Source: Clusia tigrina (taxonomy: Eukaryota; Arthropoda; Insecta; Diptera; Clusiidae). From it: a DNA stretch of 64,000 nucleotides. The notes beneath the pieces were generated by a model. It searched no databases. It was not told where the DNA came from and saw only the letters and a list, made by a program, of their open reading frames with translations. The stretch's first letter is position 1; every line of letters starts with the position of its first letter. The translations under genes and the position numbers were made by a program. Location: the NCBI GenBank assembly GCA_920105625.2, contig OV050033.1:90646280-90710279 (forward strand), given 5' to 3'. Shown piece by piece: positions 1 to 13,629 of this stretch.

Positions 1-193
1 GCGTCAAAAAACCTTGAAATTTTCTAACAATAAAGTACTCGAGCCTCTTTTCAATTTAAGCTATCGCTCGAAGCTTTGCTACCCTTGAGTCCCAAATCAA
101 ACACTGATAAAGCTTCAAATGGCCCTATCTTCTATACGGTGCGTCCTACACCTATCAAAGTTTGCAACATACAAATGCTTGCAACTTTTTATT
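1..193 (+). repeat. Monomer cut by the left window edge
   Basis: The window opens at base 4 of a monomer (GCGTCAAAAAACC). The same variant, with TTTTCTAACAATAAAG, recurs at 2269, 5011, 6970, 8732, 13630 and 15588 and marks HOR starts in the left domain. Confidence 0.95.
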
Positions 194-2152
194 GGAGCGT
201 CATAAAACCTTGAAATTTTGTAACAATAAAGTACTCGAGCCTCTTGTCAATTTAAGCTATCGCTCAAAGCTATATTACCCTTGAGTCCCAAATCAAACAG
301 TGATAAAACTTCAAATGGCCCTAACTTCTATACGGTACGTCCTACACCTATCAACGTTTGCAACATACAAATGCTTACAACTTTTTACTGGAGCGTCATA
401 AAACCTTGAAATTTTGTAACAATAAAGTACTCGAGCCTCTTGTCAATTTAAGATATCGCTCAAAGCTATGCTACCCTTGAGACCCAAATCAAACACTGAT
501 AAAACTTCAAATGGCCCTAACTTCTATACGGTACGTACTACACCTATCAAAGTTTGCAACATACAAATGCTTGTAACTTTTTACTGGAGCGTCATAAAAC
601 CTTCAAATTTTGTAACAATAAAGTACTCGAGCCTCTTGTCAATTTAAGCTATCGCTCAAAGCTATGCTACCCTTGAGTCCCAAATCAAACACTGATAAAT
701 CTTCAAATGGCCCTAACTTCTATACGGTACGTCCTACACCTATCAAAGTTTGCAACATACAAATGCTTGTAACTTTTTACTGGAGCGTAAAAAACCTTGA
801 AATTTTGTAACAATAAAGTACTCGAGCCTCTTGTCAATTTAAGCTATCGCTCAAAGTTATGCTACCCTTGAGTCCCAAATCAAACACTGATAAAACTTCA
901 AATGGCCCTAACTTCTATACGGTACGTCCTACACCTATCAAAGTTTGCAACATACAAATGCTTGTTACTTTTTACTGGAGCTTCATAAAACCTTGAAATT
1001 TTGTAACAATAAAGTACTCGAGCCTCATGTCAATTTAAGCTATCGCTCAAAGCTATGCTACCCTTGAGTCCCACGTCAAACACTGATAAAACTTCAAATG
1101 GCCCTAACTTCTATACGGTACGTCCTACAACTATCAAAGTTTGCAACATACAAATGCCTGTAACATTTTACTGGAGCGTCATAAAATCTTGCAATTTTGT
1201 AACAATAAAGTACTCGAGCCTCTTGTCAATTTAAGATATCGCTCAAAGCTATGCTACCCTTGAGTCCCAAATCAAACACTGATAATACTTCAAATGGCCC
1301 TAACTTCTATACGGAGCGTCATACACCTCTCAAAGTTTGCAACATACAAATGCTTGTAACTTTTTACTGGAGCGTCATAAAACCTTGAAATTTTGTAACA
1401 ATAAAGTACTCGAGCCTCTTGTCAATTTAAGCTATCGCTCAAAGCTATGCAACCCTTGAGTCCCAAATCAAACACTGATAAAACTTCAAATGGCCCTAAC
1501 TTCTATACGGAGCGTCATACACCTCTCAAAGTTTGCAACATATAAATGCTTGTAACTTTTTACTGGAGCGTCATAAAACCTTGAAATTTTGTAACAATAA
1601 AGTACTCGAGCCTCTTGTCAATTTAAGCTATCGCTTAAAGCTATGTTACCCTTGAGTCCCAAATGAAACACGGATAAAACTTCAAATGGCCCTAACTTCT
1701 ATACGGTACGTCTTACACCTATCAAAGTTTGCAACATACAAATGCTTGCAACTTTTTACTGGAGCATCATAAAACCTTGAAATTTTGTAACAATAATGTA
1801 CTCGAGCCTCTTGTCCATTTAAGCTATCGCTCAAAGCTATGCTACCCTTGAGTCCCAAATCAAACACTGATAAATCTTCAAATGGCCCTAACTTCTATAC
1901 GGTACGACCTATACCTTTCAAAGTTTGCAACATACAAGTGCTTGTAACTTTTTACTGGAGCGTCATAAAACCTTGAAATTTTGTAACAATAAAGTATTCG
2001 AGCCTCTTGTCAAATTAAGCTATCGCTCAAAGCTATGCTACCCTTGAGTCCCAAATCAAACAATGATAAAACTTTAAATGGCCCTAACTTCTATACGGTA
2101 CGTCCTACACCTATCAAAGTTTGCAACACACAAATGCTTGTAACTTTTTACT

Positions 2153-2265
2153 GGAGCATCATAAAACCTTGAAATTTTGTAAATCTTCAAATGGTCCTAA
2201 CTTCTATACGGTACGTCCTACACCTATCAAAGTTTGCAACATACAAATGCTTGTAACTTTTTACT
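2153..2265 (+). repeat. 113-bp monomer with 83-bp internal deletion
   Basis: The junction is TTTTGTAA directly joined to ATCTTCAAATGG at about 2182/2183. The missing 83 bases run from CAATAAAG to CTGATAA of a normal monomer and include the CTCGAG box. A TAA present at both breakpoints gives a 3-bp microhomology. The copy is unique in the window. Confidence 0.9.
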
Positions 2266-2268
2266 GGA

Positions 2269-3767
2269 GCGTCAAAAAACCTTGAAATTTTCTAACAATA
2301 AAGTACTCGAGACTCTTTTCAATTTAAGCTATCGCTCGAAGCTTTGCTACCCTTGAGTCCCAAATCAAACACTGATAAAGCTTCAAATGGCCCTATCTTC
2401 TATACGGTGCGTCCTACACCTATCAAAGTTTGCAACATACAAATGCTTGCAACTTTTTATTGGAGCGTCATAAAACCTTGAAATTTTGTAACAATAAAGT
2501 ACTCGAGCCTCTTGTCAATTTAAGCTATCGCTCAAAGCTATATTACCCTTGAGTCCCAAATCAAACAGTGATAAAACTTCAAATGGCCCTAACTTCTATA
2601 CGGTACGTCCTACACCTATCAACGTTTGCAACATACAAATGCTTACAACTTTTTACTGGAGCGTCATAAAACCTTGAAATTTTGTAACAATAAAGTACTC
2701 GAGCCTCTTGTCAATTTAAGATATCGCTCAAAGCTATGCTACCCTTGAGACCCAAATCAAACACTGATAAAACTTCAAATGGCCCTAACTTCTATACGGT
2801 ACGTACTACACCTATCAAAGTTTGCAACATACAAATGCTTGTAACTTTTTACTGGAGCGTCATAAAACCTTCAAATTTTGTAACAATAAAGTACTCGAGC
2901 CTCTTGTCAATTTAAGCTATCGCTCAAAGCTATGCTACCCTTGAGTCCCAAATCAAACACTGATAAATCTTCAAATGGCCCTAACTTCTATACGGTACGT
3001 CCTACACCTATCAAAGTTTGCAACATACAAATGCTTGTAACTTTTTACTGGAGCGTAAAAAACCTTGAAATTTTGTAACAATAAAGTACTCGAGCCTCTT
3101 GTCAATTTAAGCTATCGCTCAAAGTTATGTTACCCTTGAGTCCCAAATCAAACACTGATAAAACTTCAAATGGCCCTAACTTCTATACGGTACGTCCTAC
3201 ACCTATCAAAGTTTGCAACATACAAATGCTTGTTACTTTTTACTGGAGCTTCATAAAACCTTGAAATTTTGTAACAATAAAGTACTCGAGCCTCATGTCA
3301 ATTTAAGCTATCGCTCAAAGCTATGCTACCCTTGAGTCCCACGTCAAACACTGATAAAACTTCAAATGGCACTAACTTCTATACGGTACGTCTTACAACT
3401 ATCAAAGTTTGCAACATACAAATGCCTGTAACTTTTTACTGGAGCGTCATAAAATCTTGCAATTTTGTAACAATAAAGTACTCGAGCCTCTTGTCAATTT
3501 AAGATATCGCTCAAAGCTATGCTACCCTTGAGTCCCAAATCAAACACTGATAATACTTCAAATGGCCCTAACTTCTATACGGAGCGTCATACACCTCTCA
3601 AAGTTTGCAACATACAAATGCTTGTAACTTTTTACTGGAGCGTCATAAAACCTTGAAATTTTGTAACAATAAAGTACTCGAGCCTCTTGTCAATTTAAGC
3701 TATCGCTCAAAGCTATGCAACCCTTGAGTCCCAAATCAAACACTGATAAAACTTCAAATGGCCCTAA
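2269..3767. repeat. 12-monomer HOR, second copy, partial
   Basis: This stretch follows positions 1-1499 at a constant offset of 2268 with only a handful of substitutions seen (for example GAGACTC near 2311 against GAGCCTC near 43). At 3768 the match ends: CTAAATTC here, CTAACTTC in copy one. From there the sequence follows the 10-mer family. Confidence 0.85.
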
Positions 3768-5010
3768 ATTCTATACGGTACGTCCTACACCTATCAAAGG
3801 TTGCAACATATAAATGCTTGAAACTTTTTACTAGAGCGTCATAAAATCTTGAAATTTTGTAACAATAAAGTACACGAGCCTCTTGTCAATTTAAGCTATC
3901 GCTCAAAGCTATGCTTCCCTTGAGTCCCAAATCAAACACTGATAAAACTTCAAATGGCCCTAACTTCTATACGGAACGTCATACACCTCTCAAAGTTTGC
4001 AACATACAAATGCTTGTAACTTTTTACTGGAGCGTCATAAAACCTTGAAATTTTATAACAATAAAGAACTCGAGCCTCTTGTCAATTTAAGCTATCTCTC
4101 AAAGCTATGCTACCCTTGAGTCCCAAATCAAACACTGATAAAACTTCAAATTGCCCTAACTTCTATACGGTACGTCCTACACCTATCAAAGTTTGCAACA
4201 TACAAATGCTTGTAACTTTTTACTGGAGCGTCATAAAACCTTGAAATTTTGTAACAATAAAGAACTCGAGCCTCTTGTCAATTTAAGCTATCGCTCAAAG
4301 CTATGCTACCATTGAGTCCCTCGTCAAACACTGATAAAACTTCAAATGCCCCTAACTTCTATACGGTACGTCCTACAACTATCAAAGTTTGCAACATACA
4401 AATGCCTGTAACTTTTTACTGGAGCGTCATAAAACCTTGAAATTTTGTAACAATAAAGTACTCGAGCCTCTTTTCAATTTAAGCTATCGCTCAAAGCTTT
4501 GCTACATTGAGTCCCAAATCAAACACTGATAAAGCTTCAAAAGGCCCTAACTTCTATACGGTACGTCCTACACCTATCAAAGTTTGCAACATACAAATGC
4601 TTGCTACTTTTTACTGGAACGTCATAAAACCTTGAAATTTTGTAACAATAAAGTACTCGAGCCTCTTTTCAATTTAAGCTATCGCTCAAAGCTATGCTAC
4701 TCTTGAGTCCCAAATCAATCACTGATAAATCATCAAATGGCCCTAACTTCTATACGGTACGTCCTACACCTATCAAAGTTTGCAACATACAAATGCTTGC
4801 AACTTTTTCCTGGAGCGTCATGAAACCTTGAAATTTTGTAACAATAAAGTACTCGAGCCTCTTGTCAATTTAAGCTATCGCTCAAAGCTATGCTACTCTT
4901 GAGTCCCAAATCAAACACGGATAAATCTTCAAATGGCCCTAACTTCTATACGGTACGTCCTACACCTATCAAAGTTTGCAACATACAAATGCTTGTAACT
5001 TTTTACTGGA
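3768..5010. repeat. Partial 10-monomer HOR
   Basis: The stretch matches 5727-6969 at an offset of 1959. It includes the markers CTAAATTC, TACACGAGCC, GCTTCCCTTG, ATCTCTCAAAG, GAACTCGAG with CTACCATTGAG, and a 1-bp deletion in GCTACATTGAG. It is fused at its left to the 12-mer copy, so the two HOR types share a recombination point near 3768. Confidence 0.8.
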
Positions 5011-6969
5011 GCGTCAAAAAACCTTGAAATTTTCTAACAATAAAGTACTCGAGCCTCTTTTCAATTTAAGCTATCGCTCGAAGCTTTGCTACCCTTGAGT
5101 CCCAAATCAAACACTGATAAAGCTACAAATGGCCCTATCTTCTATACGGTACGTCCTACACCTATCAAAGTTTGCAACATACAAATGCTTGCAACTTTTT
5201 ATTGGAGCGTCATAAAACCTTGAAATTTTGTAACAATAAAGTACTCGAGCCTCTTGTCAATTTAAGCTATCGCTCAAAGCTATATTACCCTTGAGTCCCA
5301 AATCAAACAGTGATAAAACTTCAAATGGCCCTAACTTCTATACGGTACGTCATACACCTCTCAAAGTTTGCAACATACAAATGCTTGTAACTTTTTACTG
5401 GAGCGTCATAAAACCTTGAAATTTTGTAACAATAAAGTACTCGAGCCTCTTGTCAATTTAAGCTATCGCTCAAAGCTATGCAACCCTTGAGTCCCAAATC
5501 AAACACTGATAAAACTTCAAATGGCCCTAACTTCTATACGGAGCGTCATACACCTCTCAAAGTTTGCAACATACAAATGCTTGTAACTTTTTACTGGAGC
5601 GTCATAAAACCTTGAAATTTTGTAACAATAAAGTACTCGAGCCTCTTGTCAATTTAAGCTATCGCTCAAAGCTATGCAACCCTTGAGTCCCAAATCAAAC
5701 ACTGATAAAACTTCAAATGGCCCTAAATTCTATACGGTACGTCCTACACCTATCAAAGGTTGCAACATATAAATGCTTGAAACTTTTTACTAGAGCGTCA
5801 TAAAATCTTGAAATTTTGTAACAATAAAGTACACGAGCCTCTTGTCAATTTAAGCAATCGCTCAAAGCTATGCTTCCCTTGAGTCCCAAATCAAACACTG
5901 ATAAAACTTCAAATGGCCCTAACTTCTATACGGAACGTCATACACCTCTCAAAGTTTGCAACATACAAATGCTTGTAACTTTTTACTGGAGCGTCATAAA
6001 ATCTTGAAATTTTATAACAATAAAGAACTCGAGCCTCTTGTCAATTTAAGCTATCTCTCAAAGCTATGCTACCCTTGAGTCCCAAATCAAACACTGATAA
6101 AACTTCAAATTGCCCTAACTTCTATACGGTACGTCCTACACCTATCAAAGTTTGCAACATACAAATGCTTGTAACTTTTTACTGGAGCGTCATAAAACCT
6201 TGAAATTTTGTAACAATAAAGAACTCGAGCCTCTTGTCAATTTAAGCTATCGCTCAAAGCTATGCTACCATTGAGTCCCTCGTCAAACACTGATAAAACT
6301 TCAAATGCCCCTAACTTCTATACGGTACGTCCTACAACTATCAAAGTTTGCAACATACAAATGCCTGTAACTTTTTACTGGAGCGTCATAAAACCTTGAA
6401 ATTTTGTAACAATAAAGTACTCGAGCCTCTTTTCAATTTAAGCTATCGCTCGAAGCTTTGCTACATTGAGTCCCAAATCAAACACTGATAAAGCTTCAAA
6501 TGGCCCTAACTTCTATACGGTACGTCCTACACCTATCAAAGTTTGCAACATACAAATGCTTGCTACTTTTTACTGGAACGTCATAAAACCTTGAAATTTT
6601 GTAACAATAAAGTACTCGAGCCTCTTTTCAATTTAAGCTATCGCTCAAAGCTATGCTACTCTTGAGTCCCAAATCAATCACTGATAAATCATCAAATGGC
6701 CCTAACTTCTATACGGTACGTCCTACACCTATCAAAGTTTGCAACATACAAATGCTTGCAACTTTTTCCTGGAGCGTCATGAAACCTTGAAATTTTATAA
6801 CAATAAAGTACTCGAGCCTCTTGTCAATTTAAGCTATCGCTCAAAGCTATGCTACTCTTGAGTCCCAAATCAAACACGGATAAATCTTCAAATGGCCCTA
6901 ACTTCTATACGGTACGTCCTACACCTATCAAAGTTTGCAACATACAAATGCTTGTAACTTTTTACTGGA
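5011..6969. repeat. 10-monomer HOR (1959 bp)
   Basis: The unit runs from one TTTTCTAAC monomer to the next. Ten monomers less one base (the GCTACATTGAG deletion) give 1959 bp. Two adjacent monomers carry GCTATGCAACCC, one more than in the preceding block, which is itself a sign of a one-monomer shift. Confidence 0.85.
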
Positions 6970-8731
6970 GCGTCAAAAAACCTTGAAATTTTCTAACAAT
7001 AAAGTACTCGAGCCTCTTTTCAATTTAAGCTATCGCTCGAAGCTTTGCTACCCTTGAGTCCCAAATCAAACACTGATAAAGCTTCAAATGGCCATATCTT
7101 CTATACGGTACGTCCTACACCTATCAAAGTTTGCAACATACAAATGCTTGCAACTTTTTATTGGAGCGTCATAAAACCTTGAAATTTTGTAACAATAAAG
7201 TACTCGAGCCTCTTGTCAATTTAAGCTATCGCTCAAAGCTATATTACCCTTGAGTCCCAAATCAAACAGTGATAAAACTTCAAATGGCCCTAACTTCTAT
7301 ACGGTACGTCATACACCTCTCAAAGTTTGCAACATACAAATGCTTGTAACTTTTTACTGGAGCGTCATAAAACCTTGAAATTTTGTAACAATAAAGTACT
7401 CGAGCCTCTTGCCATTTAAGCTATCGCTCAAAGCTATGCAACCCTTGAGTCCCAAATCAAACACTGATAAAACTTCAAATGGCCCTAACTTCTATACGGA
7501 GCGTCATACACCTCTCAAAGTTTGCAACATACAAATGCTTGTAACTTTTTACTGGAGCGTCATAAAACCTTGAAATTTTGTAACAATAAAGTACTCGAGC
7601 CTCTTGTCAATTTAAGCTATCGCTCAAAGCTATGCAACCCTTGAGTCCCAAATCAAACACTGATAAAACTTCAAATGGCCCTAAATTCTATACGGTACGT
7701 CCTACACCTATCAAAGGTTGCAACATATAAATGCTTGAAACTTTTTACTAGAGCGTCATAAAATCTTGAAATTTTGTAACAATAAAGTACACGAGCCTCT
7801 TGTCAATTTAAGCAATCGCTCAAAGCTATGCTTCCCTTGAGTCCCAAATCAAACACTGATAAAACTTCAAATGGCCCTATTTTCTATACGGAACGTCGTA
7901 CACCTCTCAAAGTTTGCAACATACAAATGCTTGTAACTTTTTACTGGAGCGTCATAAAACCTTGAAATTTTATAACAATAAAGAACTCGAGCCTCTTGTC
8001 AATTTAAGCTATCTCTCAAAGCTATGCTACCCTTGAGTCCCTCGTCAAACACTGATAAAACTTCAAATGGCCCTAACTTCTATACGGTACGTCCTACAAC
8101 TATCAAAGTTTGCAACATACAAATGCCTGTAACTTTTTACTGGAGCGTCATAAAACCTTGAAATTTTGTAACAATAAAGTACTCGAGCCTCTTTTCAATT
8201 TAAGCTATCGCTCGAAGCTTTGCTACATTGAGTCCCAAATCAAACACTGATAAAGCTTCAAATGGCCCTAACTTCTATACGGTACGTCCTACACCTATCA
8301 AAGTTTGCAACATACAAATGCTTGCTACTTTTTACTGGAACGTCATAAAACCTTGAAATTTTGTAACAATAAAGTACTCGAGCCTCTTTTCAATTTAAGC
8401 TATCGCTCAAAGCTATGCTACTCTTGAGTCCCAAATCAATCACTGATAAATCATCAAATGGCCCTAACTTCTATACGGTACGTCCTACACCTATCAAAGT
8501 TTGCAACATACAAATGCTTGCAACTTTTTCCTGCAGCGTCATGAAACCTTGAAATTTTGTAACAATAAAGTACTCGAGCCTCTTGTCAATTTAAGCTATC
8601 GCTCAAAGCTATGCTAATCTTGAGTCCCAAATCAAACACGGATAAATCTTCAAATGGCCCTAACTTCTATACGGTACGTCCTACACCTATCAAAGTTTGC
8701 AACATACAAATGCTTGTAACTTTTTACTGGA
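6970..8731. repeat. 9-monomer derivative of the 10-mer HOR
   Basis: It has the same order as 5011-6969 but is one monomer shorter (1762 bp). The missing unit lies at 7946-8141, where a hybrid monomer replaces two neighbours. It nests inside super-repeat copy 1. Confidence 0.85.
7946..8141 (+). repeat. Hybrid monomer from loss of one unit (copy 1)
   Basis: The left half carries GAACTCGAG with ATCTCTCAAAG. The right half carries CCCTCGTCAAAC with ACAACTATC and GCCTGTAAC. In 5011-6969 these are features of two consecutive monomers. The hybrid keeps full 196-bp length, as expected for in-register unequal exchange or slippage. Confidence 0.82.
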
Positions 8732-9989
8732 GCGTCAAAAAACCTTGAAATTTTCTAACAATAAAGTACTCGAGCCTCTTTTCAATTTAAGCTATCGCTC
8801 GAAGCTTTGCTACCCTTGAGTCCCAAATCAAACACTGATAAAGCTTCAAATGGCCCTATCTTCTATACGGTACGTCCTACACCTATCAAAGTTTGCAACA
8901 TACAAATGCTTGCAACTTTTTATTGGAGCGTCATAAAACCTTGAAATTTTGTAACAATAAAGTACTCGAGCCTCTTGTCAATTTAAGCTATCGCTCAAAG
9001 CTATATTACCCTTGAGTCCCAAATCAAACAGTGATAAAACTTCAAATGGCCCTAACTTCTATACGGTACGTCCTACACCTATCAACGTTTGCAACATACA
9101 AATGCTTACAACTTTTTACTGGAGCGTCATAAAACCTTGAAATTTTGTAACAATAAAGTACTCGAGCCTCTTGTCACTTTAAGATATCGCTCAAAGCTAT
9201 GCTACCCTTGAGACCCAAATCAAACACTGATAAAACTTCAAATGGCCCTAACTTCTATACGGTACGTACTACACCTATCAAAGTTTGCAACATACAAATG
9301 CTTGTAACTTTTTACTGGAGCGTCATAAAACCTTCAAATTTTGTAACAATAAAGTACTCGAGCCTCTTGTCAATTTAAGCTATCGCTCAAAGCTATGCTA
9401 CCCTTGAGTCCCAAATCAAACACTGATAAATCTTCAAATGGCCCTAACTTCTATACGGTACGTCCTACACCTATCAAAGTTTGCAACATACAAATGCTTG
9501 TAACTTTTTACTGGAGCGTAAAAAACCTTGAAATTTTGTAACAATAAAGTACTCGAGCCTCTTGTCAATTTAAGCTATCGCTCAAAGCTATGCTACCCTT
9601 GAGTCCCAAATCAAACACTGATAAAACTTCAAATGGCCCTAACTTCTATACGGTACGTCCTACACCTATCAAAGTTTGCAACATACAAATGCTTGTTACT
9701 TTTTACTGGAGCTTCATAAAACCTTGAAATTTTGTAACAATAAAGCACTCGAGCCCCATGTCAATTTAAGCTATCGCTCAAAGCTATGCTACCCTTGAGT
9801 CCCACGTCAAACACTGATAAAACTTCAAATGGCCCTAACTTCTATACGGTACGTCCTACAACTATCAAAGTTTGCAACATACAAATGCCTGTAACTTTTT
9901 ACTGGAGCGTCATAAAACCTTGCAATTTTGTAACAATAAAGTACTCGAGCCTCTTGTCAATTTAAGTTATCGCTCACAGCTATGCTACC

Positions 9990-11557
9990 CTTGAGTCCCA
10001 AATCAAACACTGATAAAACTTCAAATGGCCCTAACTTCTATACGGAACGTCATACACCTCTCAAAGTTTGCAACATACAAATGCTTGTAACTTTTTACTG
10101 GAGCGTCATAAAACCTTGAAATTTAATAACAATAAAGAACTCGAGCCTCTTGTCAATTTAAGCTATCTCTCAAAGCTATGCTACCCTTGAGTCCCAAATC
10201 AAACACTGATAAAACTTCAAATGGCCCTAACTTCTATACGGTACGTCCTACACCTATCAAAGTTTGCAACATACAAATGCTTGCTACTTTTTACTGGAGC
10301 GTCATAAAACCTTGAAATTTTGTAACATTAAAGTACTCGAGCCTCTTTTCAATTTAAGCTATCGCTTAAAGCTATGCTACTCGTGAGTCCCAAATCAAAC
10401 ACTGATAAATCATCAAATGGCCCTAGCTTCTATACGGTACGTCCTACACCTATCAAAGTTTGCAACATACAAATGCTTGTAACTTTTTACTGGAGCGTCA
10501 TAAAACCTTGAAATTTTGTAACAATAAAGAACTCGAGCCTCTTGTCAATTTAAGCTGTCGCTCAAAGCTATGCTACCCTTGAGTCCCTCGTCAAACACTG
10601 ATAAAACTTCAAATGGCCCTAACTTCTATACGGTACGTCCTACAACTATCAAAGTTTGCAACATACAAATGCCTGTAACTTTTTACTGGAGCGTCATAAA
10701 ACCTTGAAATTTTGTAACAATAAAGTACTCGAGCCTCTTGTCAATTTAAGTTATCGCTCAAAGCTATGCTACCCTTGAGTCCCTCGTCAAACACTGATAA
10801 AACTTCAAATGGCCCTAACTTCTATACGGTACGTCCTACACCTATCAAAGTTTGCAACATACAAATGCTTGCAACTTTTTACTGGATCGTCATAAAACCT
10901 TGAAATTTTGTAACAATAAAGTACTCGAGCCTCTTGTCAATTTAAGCTATCGCTCAAAGCTATGCTACCCGTGAGTCCCAAATCAAACACTGATAAATCT
11001 TCAAATGGCCCTAACTTCTATACGGTACGTCCTACACCTATCAAAGTTTGCAACATACAAATGCTTGTAACTTTTTACTGGAGCGTCATAAAACCTTGAA
11101 ATTTTGTAACAATAAAGTACTCGAGCCTCTTGTCAATTTAAGCTATCGCTCAAAGCTATACTACCCGTGAGTCCCAAATCAAACACTGATAAATCTTCAA
11201 ATGGCCCTAACTTCTATACGGTACGTCCTACACCTATCAAAGTTTGCAACATACAAATGCTTGTAACTTTTTACTGGAGCGTCATAAAACCTTGAAATTT
11301 TGTAACAATAAAGTACTCGAGCCTCTTGTCAATATAAGCTATCGCTCAAAGCTATGCTACCCTTGAGACCCAAATCAATCACTGATAAAACTTCAAATGG
11401 CCCTAACTTCTATACAGTACGTCCTACACCTATCAAAGTTTGTAACATACAAATGCTTGTAACTTTTTACTGGAGCGTCATGAAACCTTTAAATTTTGTA
11501 ACAATAAAGTACACGAGCCTCTTGTCAATTTAAGCTATCGCTCAAAGCTATGCTACC
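9990..11557. repeat. 8-monomer HOR (1568 bp), first unit
   Basis: It matches the following unit at an offset of 1568 (8x196). TACGGAACGTCATACACC lies at 10041 and 11609, and both units have the CTCGTGAG or CTCTTGAG plus GATAAATCATC monomer and the CTATACTACCCGTGAG monomer. Confidence 0.82.
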
Positions 11558-12862
11558 CTTGAGTCCCAAATCAAACACTGATAAAACTTCAAATGGCCCT
11601 AACTTCTATACGGAACGTCATACACCTCTCAAAGTTTGCAACATACAAATGCTTGTAACTTTTTACTGGAGCGTCATAAAACCTTGAAATTTTATAACAA
11701 TAAAGAACTCGAGCCTCTTGTCAATTTAAGCTATCTCTCAAAGCTATGCTACCCTTGAGTCCCAAATCAAACAATGATAAAACTTCAAATGGCCCTAACT
11801 TCTATACGGTACGTCCTACACCTATCAAAGTTTGCAACATACAAATGCTTGCTACTTTTTACTGGAGCGTCATAAAACCTTGAAATTTTGTAACAATAAA
11901 GTACTCGAGCCTCTTTTCAATTTAAGCTATCGCTTAAAGCTATGCTACTCTTGAGTCCCAAATCAAACACTGATAAATCATCAAATGTCCCTAACTTCTA
12001 TACGGTACGTCCTACACCTATCAAAGTTTGCAACATACAAATGCTTGTAACTTTATACTGGAGCGTCATAAAACCTTGAAATTTTGTAACAATAAAGAAC
12101 TCGAGCCTCTTGTCAATTTAAGCTATCGCTCAAAGCTATGCTACCCTTGAGTCCCTCGTCAAACACTGATAAAACTTCAAATGGCCCTAACTTCTATACG
12201 GTACGTCCTACAACTATCAAAGTTTGCAACATACAAATGCCTGTAACTTTTTACTGGAGCGTCATAAAACCTTGAAATTTTGTAACAATAAAGTACTCGA
12301 GCCTCTTGTCAATTTAAGTTATCGCTCAAAGCTATGCTACCCTTGAGTCCCTCGTCAAACATTGATAAAACTTCAAATAGCCCTAACTTCTATACGGTAC
12401 GTCCTACACCTATCAAAGTTTGCAACATACAATTGCTTGCAACTTTTTACTGGAGCGTCATAAAACCTTGAAATTTGGTAACAATAAAGTACTCGAGCCT
12501 CTTGTCAATTTAAGCTATCGCTCAAAGCTATGCTACCCGTGAGTCCCAAATCAAACACTGATAAATCTTCAAATGGCCCTAACTTCTATACGGTACGTCC
12601 TACACCTATCAAAGTTTGCAACATACAAATGCTTGTAACTTGTTACTGGAGCGTCATAAAACCTTGAAATTTTGTAACAATAAAGTACTCGAGCCTCTTG
12701 TCAATTTAAGCTATCGCTCAAAGCTATACTACCCGTGAGTCCCAAATCAAACACTGATACATCTTCAAATGGCCCTAACTTCTATACGGTACGTCCTACA
12801 CCTATCAAAGTTTGCAACATACAAATGCTTGTAACTTTTTACTGGAGCGTCATAAAACCTTA
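11558..12862. repeat. 8-monomer HOR, second unit, cut by super-repeat junction
   Basis: This unit follows the first for about 6.7 monomers and stops at the 12862-12882 junction. In super-repeat copy 2 the same pair lies at about 16651-18218 and 18219-19523. There the second unit runs on into 19.5-19.7 kb. Confidence 0.8.
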
Positions 12863-13629
12863 AAATTTTGTAACAATAAAGAACTCGAGCCTCTTGTCAA
12901 TTTAAGCTATCGCTCAAAGCTATGCTACCATTGAGTCCCTCGTCAAACACTGATAAAACTTCAAATGCCCCTAACTTCTATACGGTACGTCCTACAACTA
13001 TCAAAGTTTGCAACATACAAATGCCTGTAACTTTTTACTGGAGCGTCATAAAACCTTGAAATTTTGTAACAATAAAGTACTCGAGCCTCTTTTCAATTTA
13101 AGCTATCGCTCGAAGCTTTGCTACATTGAGTCCCAAATCAAACACTGATAAAGCTTCAAATGGCCCTAACTTCTATACGGTACGTCCTACACCTATCAAA
13201 GTTTGCAACATACAAATGCTTGCTACTTTTTACTGGAACGTCATAAAACCTTGAAATTTTGTAACAATAAAGTACTCGAGCCTCTTTTCAATTTAAGCTA
13301 TCGCTCAAAGCTATGCTACTCTTGAGTCCCAAATCAATCACTGATAAATCATCAAATGGCCCTAACTTCTATACGGTACGTCCTACACCTATCAAAGTTT
13401 GCAACATACAAATGCTTGCAACTTTTTCCTGGAGCGTCATGAAACCTTGAAATTTTGTAACAATAAAGTACTCGAGCCTCTTGTCAATTTAAGCTATCGC
13501 TCAAAGCTATGCTACTCTTGAGTCCCAAATCAAACACGGATAAATCTTCAAATGGCCCTAACTTCTATACGGTACGTCCTACACCTATCAAAGTTTGCAA
13601 CATACAAATGCTTGTAACTTTTTACTGGA

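Larger units (their letters stand above)
1..2268. repeat. 12-monomer HOR, first copy (2268 bp)
   Basis: Eleven full-length monomers and one 113-bp deletion monomer form this unit. The next copy starts at 2269 with the same ordered variants: GCGTCAAAAAACC, then ATATTACCC, then CTTACAAC, then GCGTAAAAAACC. The length is 12x196 minus 83 (large deletion) minus 1 (the GCGTAAAAAACC monomer), which gives 2268 exactly. Confidence 0.9.
6221..12881. repeat. 34-monomer super-repeat, copy 1 (about 6.66 kb)
   Basis: This block and the next are tandem copies. The offset is 6660 from 6221, then 6856 from about 8140, then 6661 from about 9.6 kb to 12.86 kb. Each offset change is one monomer lost in one copy. 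Shared rare markers include GCCATTTAAG (7411 and 14071), CTATTTTCTATACGG, GTAACATTAAAG and CTAGCTTCTATACGG (10424 and 17085). Differences between the copies are few. Confidence 0.88.
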
